From: Perca fluviatilis
Lineage: Eukaryota; Chordata; Actinopteri; Perciformes; Percidae
DNA length: 64,000 nt
Assembly (NCBI RefSeq): GCF_010015445.1
Contig: NC_053121.1
Span: 31,733,434-31,797,433, forward strand
Reading direction: 5' to 3'
The notes beneath the pieces are model-generated. The model did no database searches. It had not been told where the DNA came from and saw only the letters and a program-made list of their open reading frames with translations. Below, one piece after another: positions 32,194 through 45,580 of this stretch (the stretch's first letter is position 1; each line of letters begins with the position of its first letter). The translations under genes were made by a program, and so were the position numbers.

Positions 32194-32432
32194 AAAGCCG
32201 CCTACACATGATCCATGGTAAAACTGCTCTGCGCTGGCCGTTTCATTGATTTCTCATAGGGAGAGTGGTGCCGCTCAACTAAAACTGTGCTCAAAGTCCA
32301 AATTATTTCAACTTTGACCTTGTTGCCACTGACCTTTCAAGGCGCAACCAATTCCAGAATCCTGAGCTGCACTTTGCCTCTGCTCTGCACCTACCTTTGC
32401 GGTTTTGCCGCGGATCATGTGTAGGTAGCTTT
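32194..32432. mobile_element. Short TIR element (MITE-like)
   Basis: 239 bp. The left end AAAGCCGCCTACACATGATC and the right end, inverted (AAAGCTACCTACACATGATC), match over about 34 bp with four differences. The interior is GC-richer than the flanks and non-coding. The target duplication could not be assigned. Confidence 0.7.
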
Positions 32433-35046
32433 AGTGACCATAACAATTGTGTGTGTGTGATTGAAGCATCTATAGATTCCACAGATACTTACCTTTCACA
32501 AAAGAACTCTTGTTTGATGAAACAATGTATGATCCGCATGTACAAGGACCAGAGGGTTGAGTGTTTTTATTTGTGGTTACCTTATATCTGAACTACCTAC
32601 GATTTGTTTGTCTCAGTACCTCTAACTGCAGACAGATCTTGGTTTAATTCAGCTCAGTTTAGCTGAAGCCAGGTTTGGTTAAGTGGTTACCATGCTCCAT
32701 TAACCCCACTGTCAGCGACTGAAGATCCATCCCAGCTCAAATCAAGGCCTCAGCTGGGTGGATCGCCCCGCCCACCGTCCTGCTCGGTGACAGGCCGATC
32801 ATTGTCTCTCCACCTCTGCAGCAGCCAAGGATTCTTTGGGGATTGAATAAACGCAGGTGAGTTACTGCTTTGACAGGAGATGTGAAATATTCCTATATTG
32901 TATAAACATTGCATCACCCACCCTATAAGCTGTTACTGGCAATTGTCCACAAGTTATTAGATGGAGGAATCTGATGCTTTGTCTCTGGGGTCTCAGTGTT
33001 CCCCTTTGTGGCTCTTTAACGGAAAGCAAAGGACGAACTCCAATGGGACTTTTAGATTGATTTCTTAATGATTGTGGTGGTACAAAATGACTACATGCAG
33101 CAATACTGAAATCACAAAAGTTGAACACACTGCTGTACTGTAACTTTATTGCGTTTTCCCCTAAATCAAATCAGTACGCTAACTTAGTTAGTTAGTGGAA
33201 CTCATCATGCCAACATGTTCTCTAAATTAAATGACAAGTTTTAGGTATTAGATTTTAGTGACTTTAAAATGGATGAGCTTTTCCTGAGCGATACCTGGGG
33301 GCAACTGCTGACTGAGAACACCACTTCACTTCGAATGGAGCTTCATTTTCAGTAGACACTCAGCACCACAACTCCACTGGGGCTGATGACAGACCAATTT
33401 TTTTATCATCTACAGGATAAGCTTTGTTTAAGACCAAGACATTTTCTTTTATTAACTCTTGGCACTTTTAAAACATTCCACTTGTTTTGTCCCTCCTCCT
33501 CTCATCCATAAAAATCTGATAAAATAACCAGACCAAAACACTTTGGAAGCAACTAAATATCTTATTTAGCCCCTTTATTTTTACATGTATGGTGCACTCT
33601 TCAATGTAAACCAGACACTTCACACACAAAGATCTGTGGGAAAAAAGAAGGCCACATTCAAAACAAAGGGTCACAAATCTGTGAACGCATTTATATTATA
33701 TTTTCCCTCACCAGACAGAAGGAGTTAACACATGCACACATCTGCAATGCTTTTCTGACACTGTCAAGTGATACTTTTTAAACATTGTTATGGTTATCCT
33801 TATATTTATGCTTAAGAATCTGTGAGAAAGTATTTGAACATGCATTCTCAAGATAGTAGGAGGATATGTAATGTGACCATGATTTTATATTGTGGATAAG
33901 ATAGAGTAAAATTTATTGTCTTTCCATCTGTCTAAAGATTTTTTTTTTATAAAAAGTCAGTATTTCAGGATATCTCTGCCACATCATCACAATTTTTAAT
34001 TGGAGGTTGTCAGCCTACATATCTACTAACAATAATGTCACACTACATGGAGTCATTTGATTCAGTGTTAAACTTTTAAACTCTTCTTCACTTTGAGTGT
34101 TCATATTAGGACATATTATGAGAACTGGATACCAGACTACATGCATTTTTCACTGCCCAAAAGTAATAGTATCTACTTTCGTGCCCCTGTCTTGCGATGG
34201 CAGTCTACAGTGAAGATGCTGTTTTTGAACCAGGTTTTTGTGCAGTACCACAGTTAGTCACTGTGACAAACTGCAAGGCTCTCACCACTCTATCTGCAGC
34301 TCCATTACATTAATACATTACAGTATGTAATATAATTATGCTTTGAGGGAAGCGTAATACATCCATGCTTATTGTGCTATAAGGATTGCTGTTTTCCCAC
34401 AGTGCATTGTGGTCACTGCTAACTCCTATTGTTGCACTGTTGGTGAAGGTGTAGATACGTCTTTTCTCCGATATATGTATGTAGTTGCCAGCCAGTAGTT
34501 GTTCAATTTGGGTCACATTATAGTAAGAAGCTGACTAAGAATCATTTCAAAGGGGCTTAAACATTTAGTCAATACCCCATGATAGTATAAAAAAAACACT
34601 GTGGTAGACAACTGTGAATTCAACTCTGAGATGACACATACACTGCACCAATTTCCACAGCAACTGTTTAATATTTCTCCAAACAAAACTGGCATCAAAA
34701 TAATTTTAATAATTTTATAACCACAAGTTGGCTCCTTCTTACAAAAAAAGAGAAGCTCACCCAAACATCAATTAAAAGGGCTTTATTCAGCCAAAGTACA
34801 AATGAATATAAACATCAAGGAAAACATGGAAATCAATAATATTAGTAGTGCCATGAGTGTATGGGTGAGTGTATTGTGGGGTGTAAATAAAAGTAAAAAT
34901 CTAAATATAATGGATATGGGAAGAGCTGGAATATGTCCCCGGGGTGGTGCATGGTGAAGAGACAAAAGAGAACAGTCTGCAGCCATCTTAAATACAGGTG
35001 AGCTAGGCCATATAGGTGTGCCACATCTCCTGTGGCGACCCTGGAC

Positions 35047-35083
35047 TTGACTTGTGTGTGACCTACAGGCACACACAAGTCAA
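35047..35083. repeat. Perfect 14-bp inverted repeat (hairpin)
   Basis: TTGACTTGTGTGTG at 35047-35060 and its exact complement CACACACAAGTCAA at 35070-35083 are separated by 9 nt. A (CA)n microsatellite follows at once. Confidence 0.85.
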
Positions 35084-35086
35084 AGG

Positions 35087-35113
35087 CACACACACACACA
35101 CACACACACACAC
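35087..35113. repeat. (CA)n microsatellite
   Basis: About 27 bp of CA repeats beside the hairpin at 35047. Confidence 0.95.
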
Positions 35114-36120
35114 CAAAACAGAACAGCAAAGAGAAAACCACAGGGTTGTCACACCATATAACATTGTACAGATAGTGTTTTTAATAAAACTAACTGTAAA
35201 ATTGTATCTGGATACACTGAGGAACTGAGTCAAATAATTACTTATTAAAGGAAAGATCCTATTTATTACTATTTTTTTCTACTGCAGTCATACATCATTT
35301 TCCTCACAGCTTGGTCAAATCATCCTGGACTGAGGCAGTCTGGTCTACCATCTATAGCAGCTGATAGGTCAGCAGGAGCTGCTGTAATCTGATCATAGAT
35401 AATCTGCGGGCTCATACATCACAGCTGTATGAAAACAGTCTCCTCCAACTTTTAGTACAACTGTGCAAACTAAAACCCTTTGACGGGTAATCCGTCACTA
35501 TCTGTGCAACCTATACATGACAAAGGAACAACACACCTTTGAATTGCTTGTTACGGGTGAAATACCAGCTTCAGGGGTGAGTTTTTCTCCTCCTCTCGCA
35601 AGGCAATGAATCATAAAAATGTGACAAATATGGTTTGACATTGCTTTATGGGGCTGATTAATGAGTGTAGCTATAGTCATGGTGGAAAGTCCCACATAGA
35701 CAGGTTTGGAGATTTCTGTTTAGCACTGGAGCAGTAAAGAAAAGCCTCTTCATGTGTGTCCTGGCGTTAAACACAGGTTGGCTGGGTGACATGCAAACAG
35801 GCCGTTCCCTTATGTGAACCTAAAAATTAACTTTAAAGCTGTTCTTATAAAAGCCACAACATGCTCAATTAGTCATCTATATATTGACACTTCCAGTAGG
35901 CATACACTATTGTTTCAGAGCTTCACCACACAGGGAGGACCTGTTTTAACGCTCGGTGGATGTTTTACCGTTGAAGAGTTACAGCAGTTAAATATGAAAT
36001 CATCATCTTCAACTATAAAAAGTCGCTGGTATTTCTGGAGTCGGCGCCTGTGATAGTAACCATGACTTCTTACAGAGCTGTTTGGAAACAACCTCTTCAT
36101 ATTGGCTAAACTCTCACTGG

Positions 36121-36355
36121 TTTATTTTATTTGTCACCTGTAGCAACATGTTCGTCTGTGTTTTATTTAGACGTGCATTCCAACTGGACTACATTTAGCA
36201 AAAAGGTTTATCATACCTGTCATACTTTCAGAGCCATTTTCCTCCCGTATGAATCCTAATATGCTCAGTCAGACCACACAGACCACACAGCTTATTATGC
36301 AACATCCAACGGTAATTCTCACAATGCACTGAATTGCTGTACTTTATCAAAAATG
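36121..36355 (+). repeat. Dispersed repeat, copy B (partner at 28275-28553)
   Basis: Same ordered blocks as copy A. It carries a duplicated GACCACACA unit (36275-36290), and an internal segment found in copy A is missing before the CACAATGCACTG block. Confidence 0.75.
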
Positions 36356-39120
36356 TAACTTAGTAACCAGCTTGCTGTGATAACTATGAGCAACAACGTT
36401 TAAAAGTCAGAAGAAAATGTACAACTCTCCTGAAAAAAAAATTCTGCATTATTGTTGCACCCATCAGTAAATAACACTTTCTTGGCGATTTAAAGTATGT
36501 GTTGTGTAATGTTCAGGAGTGTATTTAGTACTGTCAAGGCGTAGCTATTCAGTTGAAGGGTTACAATGAAGTCACGTAACAGCTGACATGCCAGCATCCA
36601 TAAAAAACATATATTTTTTTAAACTCCTTGCATGCATGACAAATATATATTCATACAAAATGAGTCACACGCCAGTGAAGAAAGACTGACAAATAAACAA
36701 ATTTATAACAGTCATAGCAGGAGTACACCCTCGGAGGGGTTTAGGCCAATTGCATTTTTTATGTCAGGTCATATGGAAAACTTCTGTTTTTTAATCTGCT
36801 TTTCTCAATCTTAATATTGAGGGGAAATTCACAAGGTCTTATGTACTGAGGAAATTTTGTGATCCTCATGGCCTTGTAACCTGTTCAAACGCTGCTGTAT
36901 TTATTTCAAAACCTCCTGAATGTCAATAACAAAATAAGCATTCTTCTCATTCTTTTCTTTGTGGTTTTTGTCCCACAGCTGCAAAATGGCTGTAATAACT
37001 CTTGTCCCATTACAACAGACTGTGTGATTTCAGCATTGTTTGGGAATTTCCCAAAGGAATCTTGCAGAATATTATTAAGCCGCAAGAATTCATGAAGTCT
37101 TTGGTAAAGGTAGAGACAACTTTTTTTCAGATGATTTAGCTGCTATAGTAATAAACACTTGCGTTCCTTTCTTTATCTCACTATCTAATGTTTCACATAA
37201 GCTGCCAAAATCAGCAAGGTGTTTTTTTCTTAGGCTATGTATGATTATACACCAGAATATTTGTTACATATCTTGCGAGGACATTGTGTCCTTGACCCTT
37301 GCTCTCCGGACAGAAGTTACAAAAAACACACTAAAGAATTCGCCTTATGTGTTCATGCATGCAAACAAAATGTTAAAAATGCTTTATTGAAGATTGCTGC
37401 AAAACATTTAGTGATCACTTTTTAATTTCGCTCATGGCAACTAAAACACAGTAAAGATATGATCAAGGTAAGGGAACTAAAATCATTTGGTTAACCAGTA
37501 GGATTTTAGTGATCTGTTGGAGCTTAGGTGAGCAGCCTCAAGCTGTGCTGTCAGCACATGCCCTCACTAACGAGGACTAACACAGGTGACGGGTCTCGTT
37601 AAAAGTAGACCAGGGTTGAAGACATCACTGATGACATCACTGATCTAAATTTAAAATGGCTCTCAATAAGGATTAACTGTTGTAGATAAAAACCTACACC
37701 TGCTTTAATGTATATCCTTTTCAGGAAGCTGGCTCAGCTGGTAAATACAGTTCTTGGCCTTTTTTTATGGAAGATATTTTGACATTACGAAACACACAGA
37801 GTTATCATTAGTGTTATTAGTAACACCTGTGCTTTTATAAATATTGTCTGTAAATGTTAAAAAGTAGACCCTCCCAAAAAAGAGATCCCTGATCTTAAAT
37901 ACTACACTGATATAACAAAAGCAGCATTAACTGCTTTTTGTGGCCACTTGAGGGCAGCAGAACAAGCTTTAAACACAACACTGATAAATTATCACCTCAT
38001 AAAGTTGTTGTGGCTAACAAATAGTCTTGGTAAAAATTGCCTTTTTGCACATCCAGCACTTTTCTTTGTAGCTCTTTTTGTCACCACCTAACTCCTGAGG
38101 AAAGGGAAATAGATACTAAATACCCCCATTATGTTGTAGTTAGCCGCTAACTGTCTGTCTGCTGTTTGGTGCTGGGCAGCGAGCATATCGTTTTTTTCAT
38201 CAGAGATTTTTTGCTGAAAAAGGCTGTCAACTTCAGCTTAAATTAAAAATCAAAATCTTGAAACACAAAGTGGGGCTGCAACAAAGAAGACGTCCATCCC
38301 CACCAGATGAGATGCTGTGGATTCATGCTAGTTTAGCCAAATAAAATCCTTGTTTCCTTGTATGGAGCCACCAAGTTACAGCAGCCAGTGTGCATAAAGT
38401 AATTGTACTCGATACACAGCAATATGCATATTTAGACAACACAGCATAAAAAAATGTTTTCTCAATTCTAAAACACCTTTTTACTCTGGACTGATCACAG
38501 TAGATAAATACCTCCTCTGTTGTGTTGCTGACGTTCTTCATTCTCGCCCTTGCATTGTTCGTCCAGTCGTGGCGAAGAAGTGCTATTGGCAGTCATTGCT
38601 GTGATTGGTGGTGTTGATACGTTTCTTTAAGAGGTAACTCTAGCTGCTCATATCTCTGTTTCATCCTCACAGAGTCTCCGGGGAGCATGCTAGGAAACAA
38701 AGGCTGCAGGATACTTTGTGGGTACACTTAGGACTGGTTCAGTTTACTGTAAACACACTGGCAGGGCCACAGCAGAGGTCACATATGAGTGTTTGTGTGT
38801 GGGTGTGGAGCCTTTTGTCACGGTGCTTTCATAGAGTTAAGCGGCAGTTGGTGATGGAGGATGAAAAGATGGGGAAAAGAACTCTTTGGAAACTGGAGAA
38901 TGTATTATTAATGTATTAGTGTATAAATGTATTATTTAAAGTAATATATAATTTCTGATCTTATTTTTAGTATTTTGATATTTGAAAGAAATAGTGATAT
39001 TTCTACTTTTTCCATGTAGTGTTTAGACTAGACTACTGGACTAGACTAAAATATTATGGGGATTATTTGGGAATTTCCAATTTGTATAAAGTATAGTACA
39101 TGATTAGGCTTTTGTGGAAT
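36356..39120. other. Intergenic DNA, probable old repeat
   Basis: 37910-38170 (TTTTTGTGGCCACTTGAGGG.. to ..GTGCTGGGCAGCGAGCATA) resembles a repeat common in percomorph genomes, by memory only. The rest was not recognised. Confidence 0.35.
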
Positions 39121-39167
39121 CGTATATGTATATATGTATATACTGTATATATATATATATATACACA

Positions 39168-39203
<36 letters not shown>

Positions 39204-39237
39204 CATATATACTGAATATATGTATGTGTATATATAG
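39121..39237. repeat. (TA)n-rich compound microsatellite
   Basis: About 117 bp of TA repeats interrupted by GTATAT and ACACAT units. Confidence 0.95.
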
Positions 39238-39439
39238 AAGGACCTAATGTCATTCTTTATTTTTCATCAGGGACAATTTTGTGAATCCAATTTCTTTGTT
39301 ACTAAACTTATTAATTTTGACAATATGTATGGTCAAACACTTGTTTATGGTACCTCTTTTTTCTGATTCAATCTCATTGAATCTGTTGTGTTTTATCAGA
39401 TACTGACAGACATTGTGACTTGTCATTGTCAGAAAAACA

Positions 39440-39640
39440 TAGGTGAAACTAATTCCTTAAACATTTGCTCAGTTCCATAGTGTCCCAATAGGCCATGACA
39501 GTGAGCCAGCATGCACAATACAAGCACCCTGGAACTAGCTCACCTAAATGGAATGCGGTCATTTTAATGTCATCAATTACACCTGTGCTTTTCCTACTAT
39601 GAAAATGTCTGCTGTGAATAGGGTCTGTTGCTTCCAGCAG
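39440..39640. repeat. Probable interspersed fish repeat
   Basis: The block with ATGCACAATACAAGCACCCT, then GGAACTAGCTCACC and TCAATTACACCTGTGCTTTT, matches my memory of a dispersed teleost sequence. The ends are not defined. Confidence 0.3.
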
Positions 39641-40036
39641 CAACTACAGAGGCTAACTGCTGTGCTCTACCTTTTAACATTGGAAATGTGTCACTGTATA
39701 CAGGAGCTGTGCACCTACACGTATAGTCAAGGCAGAAGACAGAATTCAACATGCACGTTTTTGTAGCATTTGGAAATGGCATAAAACAACAGTTGTAAAA
39801 ACGCTTGAAACTGTGTCTAAATATTGGTTTCAGATGTATGGTAGTGGTACAAATAGCAATAGGAGAAAAAACTGTTGTCAGCTATCAGTGACCTATCAGG
39901 GGAGGCAGGTTAATTTTTGGCTGACTAGTTAGCCGGTGGTCACCTCTGAGAAGATATATTTGGTGTTTGCCATTTGTCACCTTGATCCTCAGCCGTCGTT
40001 CCACAAACACTATGAGGTGCAGACTCTAATGAGGCG

Positions 40037-40038
40037 GT

Positions 40039-40118
<80 letters not shown>
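40037..40118. repeat. (GT)n microsatellite
   Basis: About 82 bp of GT repeats; explains the VCVCVC open frame. Confidence 0.97.
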
Positions 40119-40120
<2 letters not shown>

Positions 40121-43100
40121 ACGCTTGTACCTTTTCTGACACAGAGGTCAACCAGTGAACTAGGTGCTGAGGGAACAATTTTTCACAGGCTTTGATTTGT
40201 CTGTGAGTAAGTTGGCAAGTATGCTTTCAAAGTCCAGTAGTCTGCGGTCCCAGCAGACCACCACAAAGGAGCTAATCCCCTCTATCACAGCCAGCGCAAA
40301 CACATTAGCCACACAACATCAACACTGCACTCAAGAGCCCCATTGACAAATCCTCCCTGCTTTCTCAATGAAATTCAGGCGAGGAGCCACGATGTTCCTT
40401 TCCCAGCAAATCAAGGAGCTCAAATGTTGTATTTCAAGATGCTGTGAAGAACGATTTAAGCTACAGTGGGCAGAATTTATAATCTTAAAACAAACAATAA
40501 CTGAATAAGATGCTTATATCATCAGTCAGTGAGTGTTTTTGATGTATAAACTCATCACGTGATTGAACTTAGCTTTCCGCTGGTAGGACAAGACATAAGA
40601 TCAAAACAGTAGATAAGGCATGTTTAAAAGGGTTCTTTAAGGTGTTTTTGTGCGTTGTCATGTTTGCTGTCTGTCCGCTACCTCTGCTGGCCTCACAGTT
40701 GCAGGTTTGCACAGCCTAAGATGTTGTTTAAAAGCCGAACTTGACCAAGGAGGAGTTGACAATACACTTCCTGCCTCAAGGTCAAAAGCCATGTATGTGC
40801 CTCCATATTTGTCTATGTGTGGTGGCAGAGGAAGGACAGAAAAAGCTGTAAGAAATTGGTTCCTGTAACTTCACTCCAGCTAAAATTCATCCTACTATTG
40901 CAGGACGAGCCACAGCTCATGCTCACTACATGCATCCTTTTCCTTGTATGACAGTAAACTCTTGGTAGACATTACCCTCTGGCAGCCAATCACGTTCCAG
41001 TACTGCATGATGTCCTGCCTCTCTCTGTGACTGTGTTGGCACCACACCTAGCAATCAGGCCACTGAAAAGTGTCTGAAAAGAATTAGTGTCGAGCTCCTG
41101 AGAGGACGTCATCAGAGGCACAATAGGGAGTAGGCAGCGAGCCCTTGGGCCCCCCGTGGGGGTCGCCGGCTCCCGAGTGAGAGCCCTGTGGACTCCCAGC
41201 TGTTCTATGCAACATGCTGAACAGTAGGGGGTCACCCTGTGTTTGTTTAAAACTAACAGGAGTTTCATTAAAGCCCTGACTCCCCTCATTTAGGACTGCC
41301 ATGGGGACACAAAGGACAGCCCTGGGAAGCGGCACGTTGCAAGGGACACCAATTATTGAGGCGAGGACACAGGCCAGCTTGTTCGTGCTCAGGGACATGT
41401 CAACTCGTTGGACGACCCCCTCCGTCAAACCCATTGACCAAAGCGCACAGAGAGGCATCTTAATTGGTGTTGGGCAAACAGATTTTGTCACAAAGTTGCA
41501 AAGGAAGCTAAGTAGCTGAATGTTCACATTGTCCAACCCCTGACCTGAGCTTCAGGGGCCGTTCCGAGACATCATTATGCTCCATTACTTTGAGTAATCG
41601 TCTCAGACTCGTCCTATACCGCAGCGGGGAATCCAGGACAGCAATTAAAAGCAATATTCTGGCAATAACAACGGCGTAAATAAAAAGTGAGCCCTTTTCT
41701 CTTTGTACAATGATATGATAGTGGCGAGGGGTAAGATTTGGCACAGGAAGTAGCATGGTAGGGTCTTTGAGCGGCACCATGTTGGGTTTTTTGACAATGT
41801 GGTCTCAGGCTTCTTCTTTGCTCCAACCTGTCCCCCCTTCCTCCTCTTCAACTCCATCCCCTCGCTGAATCCCCAGAGCCCCCGCACTTCCCTCGCTCTC
41901 TGCCTCTTTCATTCTGTTTTAAAAGGGATTCTGTGAGAGGGAATCACTTGACATCATTAGTTTTTGAGAGCGGCCACCATGGCAGGGTTGCTTGTCTTGG
42001 CTCATGAAAACATATGTCAGATTAGCAGCAGAGACCCTGTGTTTTGACCTCAGGTCTACATGAGTGTTTTTTCTTCTTCTTTTGCTCTTACTTCCTACTG
42101 TTCTTCCTCCTCTCTGTCTGACCCAGAGAGCCCCCAGTACTTCTTTGCATTAGTTTTAACCCGACAGAAGGACCAAATGGTCTGAGTTTGGCCTGTGGAA
42201 TAATGCAGTTGTCTCTTCTTTGCCATCTTGCTGTAGGCAGGCCATGCTATGTGTGTTGTTTTCTATCTCTTTGACCTTTGTGCAGACTCTGGGCAAAAAT
42301 CAAATGAAGGTCCCTGCCAACCTCTTCATGTTTACACCCCCTGTCCTATTCAAGTACCCACTATAGTACAGTATGCAGCCTATCATATGTTGTTACATAC
42401 ATTGTAATGTGGTATTCATTTTAATATGTAGGTTTACAGAGACAAAAAAGAAAGGAAGAAAAACGTATTTTGACTCTGGTGTGGTCCTCAGTATATCGAG
42501 CCTGATCTCTTGACATGTTTGAAACTGAGCACAAATTCGTAAAATGTAAATACAAACTCCATGCACAAAACCTGAAAGAAAAAAAGTCGCTCCACTGTGA
42601 TTACATAGTAGGAAACACACCTGAAAATGAAGTGAAAATAACGGTATTATTACGGTATTATGGTTGGTAAACTGGTGGATAGGTTTTACCTCATGCAAAA
42701 TAATTTTAACATATTAACCTGTTTCGTAATTTGACTAATATCACATCTCACCCTTAGCTTTGCCGTGGCTGTTTTCATTAAACGTAATAATAAACATTTC
42801 AGGAGATGACGAGCAGAACATAATTCGCCCAAGTTTTAGTATTGTTGCAAAATCCCATGTTTAATGTTTGTTTATGTCCTGCATATAAGTTTATGCTCAT
42901 TTTACAAAATGTCTCGCCTGTCTGTCAAGATTGAAAAACCAGTGTTCCACATTAAAGGTGAGCAGTTGTGTTTTGTTTATAATCATCTGAAATACATTAA
43001 AAAAGCTTGTATTTTAAGAGGGAAGTTGACTATTTACTAGTTTTTTAACATCTTGCTACTTGTGTTCACCGTTGAAATATTTGACTAAACATAAAATGCT

Positions 43101-43157
43101 TTAAAGGACGTTGTAAATATAATGATGGTATTAAAGATATGAATGTATTAACCATAA
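40119..43157. other. Intergenic DNA with a candidate regulatory block
   Basis: 41080-41660 is GC-richer than its surroundings and keeps long open frames on both strands (up to 150 codons on the minus strand) with no recognisable protein. It contains a palindromic pair of TAAT-core sites (41584-41598). A conserved non-coding element is a likelier reading than a gene. Confidence 0.35.
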
Positions 43158-43672
43158 AGGTGTGCTCAGACCTGACATGAAGCAAATTTTTTGAGGAGCC
43201 CGATTACATACAACTCAATGCAAAGATGCAAATTCACTACGGTCATCGCAAATTTACCCATTACGCATCCACCCAAGTTGAAATGTTTGGGTGATGCTGT
43301 GTCGCGAAAGCCTATCAGCGCAAAGATTCTCCTGACGTCACACAGAATCAGAAATGGAGGACCATCTAATTTACGCCTCGACTGTGGGCACACAGGGCTC
43401 TATGACTCAACGTCAGTACTGTAGAGATCAACAAAATGGAGAGGGCTTGGACAAAAGTGAATGAAGGTGACTATATTCTAAGTTCTTAAATATGTATTTG
43501 TTACTTCATTCCAGCTATTGGTTGTACTTCCTTCGAACCAAGTTAGCACTAACGTCGTAGCGTAACTAATGTATTATTCAATTGGAAAATACTCCAAAAA
43601 ACACACTAGTGGCCGTATTCGCGTGAGTAATGCAAGGCCAAAAATGGCTTTGCGTTTGGTCTGAACACACCT
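43158..43672. mobile_element. Non-autonomous TIR element
   Basis: About 515 bp with ends AGGTGTGCTCAGACC (43158-43172) and GGTCTGAACACACCT (43658-43672), inverted copies with one mismatch in 15. No transposase frame is present. PIF/Harbinger or hAT origin is possible; no target duplication could be fixed. Confidence 0.65.
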
Positions 43673-45580
43673 GTACAGAAACCTTGATTCATAATTACCA
43701 GGCAGTTCTTTAATCATGATTTACAGCCCTTTATTAGGAAACGCCTTATCCTGAGATAGCAGCCTGATAGCACACCTACGTGTCAGCCACGCTTATTCTG
43801 GCTCCTTCTGAAACGTATGTGGTTAGAAGCTGTGAATGAAATTGTTTTGCATTTTGCTTGTCCTTTTAATACAATTTGGTCTTTTCCAATTTGTGTCTCT
43901 TTTAATTTTTTTCTCTTTATTTAGTATTCTATTTGAGCAGTTTTATGTTTTAATCTTTTGTTTTGTTTTCAAATTTAAAATTGTGTGATTGATCGATTTG
44001 GCAGCTCAATGGTATCTACAAATCTACAAATATCCATGTAATCCTCTCCCTCTCTCTTTCATTATCACACACACGCACACACACTACATGTTGTTGTCAT
44101 TGTTCATCTGTTTGGTGCCACAAACAAAATCACTAAAAGTCCTGTTTTGAAGGATTCATAACAGTCCTGTGGTTATGATGATAACCAATCAAAGATCACA
44201 GATTTAAGAAAATAAAAAAGTACAGTAACAAAGAGGGTGATGCAGTATGAGATGATAGGAAAGATAATGAGAAAGGCGAGGGCATAAAACTATTTATCAA
44301 CCGATAGAATCATAGTGCACACGTAGTGTCATCAGTTTGATGTCAACAAAATAAAACTAAGTTAGAGGCCAAATCAAACTAGGCTCTCCATACGTCACTA
44401 ACACATCTGAGCCAAATAGCATTTGCAAATATTTCTCAGCATTGTTTTAACGTATGTGGAGCTCCAGGCAGGTGGAGCTTCATAAATATAGTCCTCAGAT
44501 ATCCAGTAAGTTGCCTCTTGCTAAACTAATGTGATTTGCAAAAACTCCCCAAACGTACTGGCACTTGCTGCTTTGTTTGACGTAAAGGACGCCCTAAATC
44601 TGGCACTTATGCAGACTTAAACAAACCATATAAAGTACTTTCAAATACCACCATCCATGAATTTGTCTTCCTACAAATGTAGCATCTCTTCACAAAAGAC
44701 ATTGTTGTGTCCTGGTATTTCCATTACTGGAAAAAAGGCATCACAACTTAAAAATGTGGCCTTCATAGAATCAAGCAGCTCCTGCCCATTGGTGGGAAAG
44801 TGCTGATTAATTGTGTCGTAGCCCTGTGAGAAAGTACGCCCTGCGCAAAGCACTAATTATGGGCCCTGCCTGGCCGAGAGAAAAGGGGGAAAAACTCTCA
44901 ACAAAGGCCCATCTCATATCTCAAGACAATGAGGAGCCAAAAGAATAGGAGAAAGGAGAAGTTAATGAGCTGTGTCACCTGGCATCTGTTGATGGGACAA
45001 GGCCTGACTGGTGTGTCTGTTTGTGTACATGAGAGAGAGAGAGAAAGAGAGAGAGATGACGTTTTTATGTGTTTACATGAGGTTTCTGTGGTTCATCAGC
45101 GTGGGTCCCTTTTCTTCCTGCAACATTACAGACAGGACAATGCTGCAGGTAAAAGTCATATCGGTGTGAATGACTTTTTATTTTTTCCATCTTTTGTGCC
45201 ATATTTGCTCATTGTGTTTAAGCACTTAATATTTCAGAAAAAAGAGAAATTAAGCTTTCTGAAAAGTTTCTGCTTGTCTTTTCTTTGTCTGTTCAGCCAT
45301 AGTGTCTGTGACTGCCCATAATAAACAAACAATTGTCAAAGCTATTTGAAATCGAAAGCGCATCACTTTCTGTGCAACTGAGGTGCATCAAATGCATAAC
45401 TAGAAAGGTTTTTATATGTGACCAGCATTTTTCTCTCTCAATGCTTGTCACTTCTTAGTTGTGAAAAGTTATCATCTAAAGGTGTTTGCAGAATTAAAAA
45501 ATGTCCCTTTGCTGTCACTACCATACAGTTGCTCCAACTAGTGCTGCTTGCACTTCTTTTACTCCTGCTGTAGTTTTGCA
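43673..45580. other. Intergenic DNA, no gene recognised
   Basis: Includes a (GA)n tract at 45031-45056, which gives the HERERERERERD part of a 130-codon open frame. No other recognisable feature. Confidence 0.45.

Larger units (their letters stand above)
32433..36120. other. Intergenic DNA, no gene recognised
   Basis: Contains the perfect hairpin at 35047-35083 and the (CA)n tract at 35087-35113; otherwise nothing recognised. Confidence 0.45.

Noticed and set aside
41084..41536. 150-codon minus-strand open frame, the longest uninterrupted frame in the window
   Set aside because: No recognisable domain, a second open frame overlaps on the plus strand, no splice or Kozak support, and composition is mixed. 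More likely non-coding DNA, perhaps a conserved element.
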